DNA from: Telmatactis stephensoni
Lineage: Eukaryota > Cnidaria > Anthozoa > Actiniaria > Isophelliidae
DNA: 64,000 nucleotides
NCBI GenBank assembly: GCA_029948255.1
Contig: JALIZF010001918.1
Location: forward strand, 434,001 to 498,000
Reading direction: 5' to 3'
Part shown: positions 14,301-25,358 of the stretch, piece by piece
Layout: each line of letters opens with the position of its first letter
How positions within the stretch are numbered: position 1 is the first letter of the stretch
Translations under genes and position numbers: made by a program
The notes under the pieces: generated by a model
What the model saw: the letters and a program-made list of their open reading frames with translations, nothing else
Told to the model about the DNA's origin: nothing
The model's database searches: none

Positions 14301-17300
14301 GAAACGAATGAAGTTCTAATAAATGACTACTTAGGGAAAATGAAAAGTCTCTGAGAGCTTTGGCTTTTCGTGTTGATTAAAAGTGTAACGTTTTCGCCGC
14401 TTTTGCGACTCTCAGTTAGACTAGAACGCGTATCTAAAGATCCCCTTTGTTTTCGATGATAGAATAGAACTCTTTCGAAAATGCTATATCTAGTCGAGAT
14501 TTGCCATTGTAAAGTTAAGCTGTAATACTTTTTTACAACACATATTGATCGTATTATGTGTATGCCAGACTTAAATGCTTTTAATTGGCTTTCCATGTTC
14601 AAAGGCTAAACGAACTCAGAACACTATAATACGCAAACAAATATTCGCTTTACACATGACTTCATGATTCGCTTGATGTTAGTAAATTTGGGTAATTAGC
14701 GATCAACATGTCTAAAAGAAGTCAGAAAAGCAAATAAAGAGGTCAGTTATCGAAACACGATATATCTTAAGTCTGCATAGAAAAGCTATAATCCATGTTG
14801 CTATCAGTGAACACAGAACATAAACGATGATCGAAAAGGCCTCAAGCACCAAACTGTAATGAATTTCTTCTTCTTACTGAGCTAAACAATATTAGACGAT
14901 TATTGTACTTGTATTAATAACAACTCGCATGGTTTTCCTGCCACAGAAGGAAGACGTCCGCCCACAGTTAGTAAATAGCGCGTTAAACAAAGAACTATTA
15001 CGCTGTCGTCGAACTCTTTATACATGACTGGCTAAACACATGTTCAGCCGGAGTTGAAAGGAATATTTACAAAGAAAGAAACGAAATAAAAACAGCAAAA
15101 ACCTAAACTTCTAGAATTAATAGATAATGATTATCATGGATGAAAAACAAAAAGGAAATAGGGGGAAAAAAAGACAACCTGAATAGTGGCAGCTTGCATT
15201 TCTCAGTGTTACATCGAGTAAAGTCCTTCGTGGACGTTGTGTTACCACCTTTTCTTTCGAATATTCAGACACTTTATTTTTCGGCTCACGCGATATCTAC
15301 AAGAAAAGCGTTAAAACTAGAATGAATTAATGATGCACTCAGATGCGCTTCACTAGGACTATTTGTCAAAAAATACATATATTTCAGGTTGTACAAAGTG
15401 TACAGTCATTCACGGCCTTACGACACCTAAAGAGTGTGTGTGTGTTACCGAGTTAAAACGCCGATTCTATTGTACAGATATCATGCATTTTAGCCCTATT
15501 ACTACCTTTTACAAAACAACCTACAGCAAAAATAATGGAATAAGGTGAGAAAGTTCCACCCCTTACACACAAACACAGCTTGCATCATGTAAACAGCCAT
15601 TACCTTCAGCCTCGTTAATCATCAGCGTTGTACATATAAGCCTAGACGGCGTCACCATTTTATCATAGCAAATGATGCATATTTAATGTCAGCTCACCTA
15701 CGACAGTTTCCTTTCCGTTGACTGTTTTCACATTTCGATTTTTCGATACGAAGAGCAATCAACTTTCAATAGCATTTCGGCCAATCTTTCCTCTACATTT
15801 TGCTTTCTTCTGAGTTCCTAGTGAAATTCGGAGAAAAGCGTTACACAAGTTTCTCCGGATTTCAAGGTGGATGTGTACATTCTAAATGCGGTAGTCCAGC
15901 AAATTTCCATTGCGGAATAATGGTGACTCGGTGATGAACAAGCCCTACACTGAAATAACTCGGAATCGGAATGATCTTTCCCTAATTTCCAAAGCCTTAT
16001 AAAGCTTATATAAGGAATCATTCAGATCTTGCTGAGAACATGGTCCTTCTGAAAGAAATGGTGTGTGAATACATTTGAAGAGGCTCTTGACGTCTACCTA
16101 AGTTGAGACGACTTTTGTTTAGCACATTTTCTTGGGGTCTGAAGTAGTGGGTCTGACAGAGCAAGCAATGAACCCTTGGGCTATATTCGAGAGCTTATTC
16201 AGTTATCGGCTCGTGGAGTTGACATCCACGCGAAAACGCGAAAGGGTCGTTTTTGGCACCTATTTCACACTCCGAACAACTTCGAGCAAAATTATAGTAT
16301 ACCAACTTGCAAGTGATCAAAACCCTAAGTCGCTTACCCTGTCAACGAGTGCAGGTAATACGGAAAAGGAGTCATTAGTTCGGTAAACATATATCAACCA
16401 AGAGTAAACAGAAGCGCTATGATAGCTCACTTAATGCAATTACATACGACTGTTTCAGAAGAACATGACAGGAATAATTTGGAAGGTGTACCTGTAGAGT
16501 TTACTCTCCACCCCCTTTCAAAGCTTTACTTCAAACCCGATACTATCTAGATAACAGAGGCCTTTTAACAAAGCAAGCAAATTGTCGACTATTTAAAGCT
16601 AGTCATTTGGTCAGCACAGATGCAACATTTCTCTTGACCTATGGGGTTGTGTAGCTGTGGTATTTGTAGTATTTTGATGGGGAGTACGGTAGGTGTTGTA
16701 TGCAGATCAAACAGACACGCTTTTTCTGAAAACTCTGCCCCTTATGTCGGTTCTGTCAGCAAGAATCTCTGTTAGTCTAGTCGCTTACAGCTAAATACAT
16801 AGACTCAACTGTGCTAAGAGCGTCCTTAAACCTGGAACGCCCATTCAAATTAGCTAACAATGACTCGATAATGTGCAGTCGACTTTTCTGATGACATTAT
16901 CTCTAAAAAAGAGCTGCGAGTCTAATGCTTAGTGAAAACTAATTGCACACGATGAGATGAAAACGATACGGCACCCTAGGCAAATTCACATGAAAACTAG
17001 AAAACGCGGTCACCAGATCCCTCCATTTAGCCAATATTCTGGCAACCTAAATGCGTGTCTTGGTTTTGCAAATCCAATAATAAGCTGTCATAGTTTGACA
17101 GCTAGATGTGGGAATGAAAGTTACGTGTAATGCCACATCCTGTGTTATTAATAGCAGTCATGCAAAAAGTGGTCCTTTATTCATATAAATACTAAGGACT
17201 AAAACTGTACAATATACTTTCAACTCCAAGCTATTATACCGAGCTCCCAGTTCAATTAAGACGAACCACAAAGCAAGCGTGCGGAAAAGGCTCGCTCGAG

Positions 17301-19599
17301 CCCAATGCGTCGTAAATCAAAGAACCAAAGGCTCTCTACCAAGTAGCACGCGTGTGTTATGTCATTGTGACAACATCATCGCATAAATGATTACCATCAT
17401 CCAAACGATATGTTGCAGCACCTCATCTGAGAGAGGTACCTCAAAAATGTTCTCCCGCTTGAATCTCTATGGTAACTAGAAAAGGACCGAGTAAGATGCA
17501 AGATTAAAGGTGAACATATCGGGTAATTACATCTCCTGACATCACGTCTCAATACTGCTTTCCCGAAAGTAAAATAAAAATAAATTATGGCTGATGACAT
17601 GTACTGAGCAAACACATTAAGGGGGGCTTTTGTCTGGATGCTTTCAAACAGCTGATGTAGACCATGCTTTCTCACAGGAATACTCGAATGCCTCTAATCA
17701 CTCATTGCCATTCATCTCAAGCACACTGATGGGCTGTTTTAACTAAGGGAATAATTTTCTAGTAGGTGGACGCGTATCGAAGGAAAAGTAAGATGAGGTT
17801 ACATGGATCCTTCCTCTTTTTTCGTCTACATATTTCTCGATGCCGGTAACATGAATAGTTCTGGAGAACGTGGACCGTGTGAGATCATATTAGTAACACA
17901 AATATACCAGCAAGTGACGGGTCCGTAGTCAAAACCGAGAAATTTCGAGCCGATTGCTTAAGAAAACAATGCCTAAAACATCAAGCCTCTTAAAAACAAC
18001 TTAGGATTTTGCACCTCATTCTCAGCCGTTAATTGCCGAGGTAAACACAGGCGTCACCTACTTAAATCTGATCGATTTAAAAGTTAAATTTAGAATAGAT
18101 TCGCGTGGATATATATTTTTTGGAACTCCTGTCCCAAAATGAGAAGGAAAAGATAGAGACTCCAGGGAGCAAGTTGCCAAATACTGTGGAATTGAAAACA
18201 GGAAATCAACTTCTGTCATGCTTATCGCTAAAAAAATTCAAAGATTCTCAAGTGTTTATTTTAGCAGGCTCTGCAAATATACCAAAGTTTGAGCAGCCGA
18301 AAGTTGCTGTTAAGAATGACACAAAGAATGAGTAATGTTTCGCCCAAAAAACAATTACCTTGATGGGAATTTAAATTGAGCTTCTTGAAAGAGAGCAAAT
18401 ATTTTTCAAAGAGTGTTCTACACGAATATATTATTAAATATTAAAAGATTTTTCTTCAGTCGCTGAATACATTAAACCAACGCTAGGTTCGTCTTTAGTG
18501 GTGTCTTTGGGCTAATAGGGATTTTGCTGAGATCTTAAAGTGTTACGAACGAAAAGCATTAATGAAAGCAATATAATTGTGTAATGAAATCACAATTAAT
18601 ATATCTTTTTCAAGCAATTAATACGATGGACCGAGCAAAACACAATAGCCAATATTCTGTCTTTTACGTTTTCACAATTTACTCAGCTTTTAAGGCTGGT
18701 TAAAGTGAACAAATGTTGACTCCTGCCTAGCCTCTATCACCTGTTCTCTTGAGAAAACATTTCTCGTAACATATTTTCCTTTTATGCAACAACAAAGGGA
18801 CCAATTGACTCGAACACCATTAGTAGTATCTGAGTCATCTATAGTATGTGTCTCGAAGGCGACAACTTGGCGGAATCCTGTCTAAAACAAACCACACTTT
18901 TGGACGATATTGTTTTACTGGGGCTTCTGATTATCGTTTTGTGGTGATTCAGAGATAATATTATGATTTGGTTAGCTTTGTTTACTAACTTTATGTCGAT
19001 TTGGGGTTTAGCTCCTCTGAAGGGAAAAGCCCAAAGACCACAAAGATGGTCAATAGAATTATTCACAAAAGCTACTTTACTTGGGCTTCTTATCGAAGTA
19101 TCTACAACCATTTATTAGAAGCAATCAAAGGGTGTTAAATGTCCCAATAAATTTTCACACTTTGCCAACAGCACCAACCAACCAACTGAAGTCTACGACC
19201 TGACACGCATGCGCACGGTACTCGAGAGCGCATAAACAAAGGCGTGCAATTCACAACCCCAAACTATGCCCCTAGAACACGATACACGAAAGCACCATTC
19301 TTTGAGATTTTGACTGTGTAAAGAGTGTGCCTGGTTTATAACAGATACGAGCCCTGCTAATCCACGCGACTTATCATATTTGCAGGAAATCCCATCAATT
19401 GCTCCCACAAAGGTGACTTCTACATTTCTCCATCTTACTTAGGTTACACTGAAACTATCTACTCCTCACTCGAATAGTGACCCTTATTTGATACTACCCT
19501 GGCCTGTCTAGAACCTATACAGTTGTGTAGCGAAAAGAAAAAGAAATTACAATTAAAACAATAACATAATGAACCCGAATATTTGCTCAGTAAAGTACA
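8377..19599. other. intergenic upstream of NK4, no gene recognised
   Basis: No frame above about 92 codons and no recognisable domain on either strand. Minor features are a 17-bp tandem duplication around 10549-10582, an (AAAG)n run at 12682-12708, and a hairpin with 8-bp arms AGCTGTCA/TGACAGCT at 17083-17103. Distal regulatory elements for NK4 could lie here, but the sequence alone does not identify them. Confidence 0.5.
12682..12708. repeat. (AAAG)n microsatellite
   Basis: About 6.5 consecutive AAAG units, followed by an unrelated A-rich stretch. Confidence 0.9.
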
Positions 19600-19769
19600 C
19601 TTTTAGATGCGTTTAAAAGAAAATGTCACTCACTAATGTCCGTAAATGATAATAGTGACTCGTATAGTGTCCCATTTAACAGGCTGAACAAATGGCAACA
19701 CTTTGTATCAGAAAGTGCCTTTGACAGCTACAGCCAATTTGAAAATTTGTAAGAAATGTCATCGCGTGT

Positions 19770-20002
19770 CTGACGTACCAATCAGAAGGCGTTGCGTTAC
19801 GTCAAATAGAACGTAAGACAGAATTTAATTGGTATTGATTGACATCCCCTATAGTTACTTATCTAGTGGTGGAGGGCATAAACATCAGTCTGCTCATTTC
19901 CTCGTAGCATTTAGTTCATTTAGGTGTCTTTCAAAAGTCAATTCTAACCGCAAGGTTAAAGAAACTTAAATACAAACGGTAGACGGGAAGCCATTGGCAG
20001 CC
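19770..20002 (+). promoter_or_regulatory. putative NK4 proximal promoter and 5' leader
   Basis: The 230 bases before the NK4 start codon hold several motif matches: CCAAT at 19778-19782, a CRE/bZIP-like TTACGTCA at 19797-19804, TTAATTGG at 19825-19832 and a Pbx/Meis-like TGATTGACA at 19836-19844. GGCATAAA near 19875-19882 could serve as a weak TATA element. The transcription start is not determinable from sequence. These are pattern matches with no conservation data, so individual sites are weak evidence. Confidence 0.4.
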
Positions 20003-21362
20003 ATGTTGCATCCAGCGAATACTACAGTTCCTTATACCGTGAGAGGTATACTGAGCTCAAACGAATTCTATCCGAGTTATGAAAAAGCAGGTCAAAGCGC
20101 CGATTGCCTAACGCAAATGTCTTCGGTTCATGCGTTGCCTAATAAGAACGGAGGAACGCCGAATACAGGACTACATTTACAAGACAGTACGAATCCAAAC
20201 TTTCTATACGGAGAAACCACAAGGCCGATGTACATGAAAGGCGATGTGAGTCATCCAAACGCTAATACTCCGACGAGTCAAATTCACGAAGGCCCTCCAC
20301 AAGGTATATATACACCAACAAGTATCTGAAATGATTCTGTGTATTTAGGCTGTTAGGAGTCATGTTTGGTTTTCTTATTTCGAATGGTGTTCACAATTAT
20401 AATCAAATCTCTGAGCGCAAAGTAGGGGGAGGGAAATTGTTTCAAGTGCCCAAGAGAGCAGCATCATTGAAAGGTTAAGCCATTGCTAAGGTCCGTTATA
20501 GGCACTTCGTGCAAGGAAAGATTGGCCGTAGTATAAAGACTTAGCTTTCTTGAATAGATAAATCCTACTAGAATCGCAACGTCTTCCTCCGCCCGCGTGT
20601 TCACGCGAACTATCGGAGCAGAAAGCTTTCCCAAATGCATGTCAGTCACATTTGGGAAAATATTTACAATCTGCAATCTTTGGGGCGTGGAAGTCTTTCA
20701 CTACGCTAATTACTGAGGGAGCCCCTTAGGGGAAAACGCTTTATAGTACTGTGGTTGTTGATACTTTAAGTTTTGTGCTGACACACGAATCTTCTTGTAA
20801 CTTTGCAGTGTCAATGGATTCCGAGCTAAACATCAAAGCTGAAAGCCAAGACATCACTCAAGACCTTCATGTCTCCCAACAACAGTCAAACAACTCAGAC
20901 ATGCAGCAACTTTCAAGCACGAATTCCATGTCGACCGATGTAGGCAACAAACCGAAACGAATCCGTAGAAAACCACGAGTCCTATTCTCCCAAGCGCAAG
21001 TCTACGAGTTAGAAAGACGGTTCAAACAACAGAAATACCTCTCAGCTCCAGAGAGAGAGCACCTCGCTAATATGCTAAAGTTAACACCGAATCAAGTCAA
21101 GATATGGTTCCAAAATAAGCGCTATAAATGTAAGAAGCAGGCCATAGAAAACAAAGCCCGGGCTGCGGGTATGGAATCATGGTATGGATTACCTCCAGAG
21201 CCTAGGAGAGTGTCAGTGCCCGTATTAGTGCGAGACGGTGAGCCTTGTATGGGAAGGGAACAGATCCCGACGTACGGTTATAATATGAACATGAACATGA
21301 ACTTCCCGGCTCACTACATGTATCCAGCACAAAATAATCCGCTCACAAATAGAACATGGTGA
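20003..21362 (+). CDS. NK4: NK4 / tinman / Nkx2-5 class homeobox transcription factor
   Basis: Two exons, 20003-20303 and 20809-21362, joined by a phase-1 intron (CAAG|GTATAT ... TTTGCAG|TG), encode 284 residues. The homeodomain is at 153-212. It begins [20 protein letters not shown] and has W200-F201-Q202-N203 and Tyr206 at homeodomain position 54, the NK2/NK4-class mark for CAAGTG-type sites. Position 52 is Lys204, where Arg or His is more usual. The NK2-specific domain [15 protein letters not shown] is at 233-247. The protein ends RTW, like the RAW end of vertebrate Nkx2-5. An N-terminal PYTVRGILS (10-18) resembles a degenerate TN/EH1 Groucho-binding motif. The homeodomain beginning and RYKCK recognition helix match Nkx2-5/2-3 better than Nkx2-1/2-2. 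The first ATG was chosen; a TTG nine bases earlier is not needed. It is a nuclear DNA-binding regulator; its role in this animal is unknown. Confidence 0.93.
20304..20808 (+). other. NK4 intron 1 (505 bp, phase 1)
   Basis: GT at 20304 and TTTGCAG ending at 20808 restore one continuous reading frame. A TCAAGTG match to the NK2-class binding site lies at 20442-20448, which would allow autoregulation, but a 7-mer is expected by chance every several kilobases. Confidence 0.85.
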
Positions 21363-24100
21363 CGCTTAGACAATGGACTTCAGCTGTTTGAACACGGCAT
21401 AGCTAAAGCCTGAAAAAAAGGGCTTAAAATGATATCCAACACACTGCGTATTTAATTTTTTGCTATTCAAAGTGTATAATAGTCAAAACAAGTTACCAAA
21501 CAATACAGAAAACTGACTTCGAGACATATAGTTTGATATAACATAAGATAAAATATACTTGTATTGTACATAAGTGATGTGAACCCAACGAAAAATTAAG
21601 AACTATTAATATCAATTTAATGTGGATTTCTTTTCGTACAAAATGCTGTATTTATGCGCTGGAGAAACTATCATGTATTAATCAGACGTAAAGCATGTAG
21701 CCTAGGTTAACATTATATGTTTACTCTCCCAACAAGATAGATTAAGCACTGTGTGCTTCAACGATTAGGTCTATTCTCAAAAAGTTGGTTTTGATAAGAA
21801 TCGATGACGTGCCGGAGCAAATATCTTTTCTTTTCCCCGTCTATTCTTAAATTTGACTTTTGACTGCAAGGTAAATAAAATATTTAAGGACAGTGTTTTT
21901 GTGTGATTCTGCATGAGGTAGGTATCAGGCTGTAACGTGAGGGGCTTTGCAGTTCAAGTTTTATGACACAGCCGCTTGAATCTTGTATTGTCTCAAACAA
22001 ACTGCCAAGATAGACACAAGACATGAGGAGATAAGGGATAAGAGTAGTATTTAACATCAAAAAGTGTTATAGCACAAAGCTTTTCTAGCCTTTTGCGCTT
22101 ATCCACAAAACCAAAATTTCTTCCTTTTGGAAAAGATAATACTAATTATCAATGAAAGTGGCGAGGACTTCAGCCGGAATAATTACGCCCTAACAAAAGC
22201 TTAAAATTAATGATGACAGTCATTGCTGGTTAATTTGCGTTTTTGGGTATACATTTAGAATAGATTTGGCACAAGGACCACCGGTAACCACGAAAATTAT
22301 GCTTAGTCCATTAGAGAAATTTCCGTGTCAAGAAAACCTCGATATTGCTACACCTTACAAGTACTTTCATTACGGTTCACAATTCTAAAACATTAGTTGA
22401 TGAGAACGATCTGTCTACTTGTGATTTTAGAAGACCCTCTTTGTTCGCGCACACATTTATCGATAAAAGCAGAAGAAGAATATTGACACTCGCAAGTATA
22501 ACCACATTGTTTAGAGTTCCTCTGTTTAGTTTTGACTTTCTTAGTTTATACAAAAATGCGAGTCAAGTATTAACACCAATAAATGAAATAAAATATTAAG
22601 GTGAAATCTCAAAAAAGGGAAAGTATGTTAATGAGAAAAGATATTGATGATTTCCTCTTTATTTTCTCTTCTTTATTCTTTCATTTCTTTTTCATTTTTG
22701 CCTTTCCTGTCCTGTCATCCCCTCTCTTGGAAATTGAAATTCTTTCTTATAAAAGTTTCAACGTTTTACTGACTTTTTTTTTTATCATTAGAATCATGAT
22801 GCATCCTTTCCTTCGTGTTTTTCTTTGTCTGTCTCTCAATGTTTGGTTAGTGCCCTCTTAGAAATACCGAACAATTGACAAATTAATTTTTAAAATCAAA
22901 AAACAAACTCAAGAACAGCTCCTATGAATATAAAAAATCAGATAAAAAATCCATGATAAAAATGAACACAAAATCCTATAAACAAAACAATACTTTAGTT
23001 CTATATTTTGCTTTTTTAGAGGAATTATGTAAATTTTTCCACTTTATCATTTTTTCTTTTCTTACTTCCCATTCATTCTTTAGCCTTTCACTCGTTTCTA
23101 AGAGGACGAAAATGAGATTTAAATGGGAAAATATTTTTACTAGACTCGAACATAGTTATGGCTGACGAAAAAAGGGTGGAAAAAAGAGGAGGGTAGAGAA
23201 AACATAAACCCCTTCTTATAGGAACTTATTTAATCGTATTAGCCAACCGAAATCCTTCTCAAGTCACTTGGACATACGTTACATATTAATAGCTTTTGAT
23301 AGGAATTCTTGAAAGCAATCCATTCTCAGAGTAAAACCTTTTTAATACCCAATATTGTCATTTGGATTGCTGGAGCTTCTTCTTCAAATGGCTTCTTAAA
23401 GCTTCCGTTGAGAGGTAAAATGAGATCAGAATAAAATCTGCTTGACTCTTTCATTGTATGAAAATGTCCTAAAGTGTAAGTAAACGTTGTCAACAATGCG
23501 TTCGCACCAGATGGCGCGTTCGCTATTCTTCGCTTGTCAATCACTGCAATCATTAAGGAACATTACGTGACAATAGCAAAATAATAAACGAATTAACGCG
23601 CTTGCAGAGTGGCCTATGTGATTGGCGTTAGTTGAGAAGTCATTATCGTGTGAATGGCCCTCCAAAACTTTAGAGTCTGAAAACAACCCTTCATTGCCAC
23701 CCATCTCGATAGTTCCCACGCGAACTGTCATTGGCATGATTGTAGCTTTTAGCGAGCCTAGCAAGCTCGGTAGGAAGACTTAATAAAAGAATTTTGGCAC
23801 GGATTGCCTAGTGAATTATCTATGTCACCATTGTTAGGTGCTGGTGGTGTTACGCATAACGACTATTTAATCTATCTCACTAACTCCGATTTCTGGATGT
23901 CGCTCCCAACTTGACGCACCATCCTGAAGTGGGACATCCATTCATGGATAACCTTCCAGTAAACGTCCTCCTAAAGTGTATCTTTCAGTTAGAATAAACA
24001 AGAACTGTTTTGAGAAGCACCTAGTAATTTGCACCCAATCCGAATCGAGGTTTAATGTACTAGTTCTTTGTCCCTATGAGGCCTAGGTCTTTGAGTAATT
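21363..24100. other. NK4 3' UTR and NK4-NK3 spacer
   Basis: No gene recognised. A likely poly(A) signal for NK4 is AATAAA at 21874-21879, which would give a 3' UTR of about 510 bases. A strongly pyrimidine-rich stretch lies at about 22640-22830. Frames here are short and low in complexity. Confidence 0.5.
21874..21879 (+). other. candidate NK4 poly(A) signal
   Basis: The best AATAAA I found downstream of the NK4 stop. An earlier non-canonical signal is possible. Confidence 0.35.
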
Positions 24101-24169
24101 GAGAGTCCCGTGTGTTTGTTAATTGTATTGTGTCAACGCTCTCTAAAATAACGACAACAAACTACGTAA

Positions 24170-24459
24170 ATGGACCAATCAGCCAATAGGAGCGCGTTAT
24201 TAGCTTGATCCTCTCATCAACAGCTACTAAGTGATACGTGAACTTCGACCAATAGGCGATTAATGTTCAATTTTGATTTCTTATCAATGAGTAATGATAT
24301 TGGGAAAATTCCTAAAGGCCCAAAGTGCTATTTCAGTGTGGGACGGTGTTCGGGTTTTACGGGTGTTACCGAACGGTTCCAAGGTAGAAGAACTACCATT
24401 AGTTGATACTTCCTCGAGTTTTTAGAAGATCAACCCTGTAGTTTCCGACAGAAAAAGCC
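24170..24459 (+). promoter_or_regulatory. putative NK3 proximal promoter with three CCAAT boxes
   Basis: Three CCAAT motifs in the same orientation occur within 80 bases (24175-24179, 24183-24187, 24249-24253), 200-285 bases before the NK3 start codon. Two of them are followed by A/GG and fit the NF-Y consensus. No clear TATA box is visible. The clustering is more than expected for isolated chance hits, but function is inferred. Confidence 0.4.

Positions 24460-25358
<899 letters not shown>

Noticed and set aside
19994..20002. TTG start for NK4, adding three residues
   Set aside because: Animal genes start at ATG; the ATG at 20003 gives the TN-like motif at the expected place.
20809..20820. 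NK4 starting in exon 2 at Met103
   Set aside because: The exon 1 frame, splice phase and TN-like motif support the two-exon model, although an alternative short isoform is not excluded.
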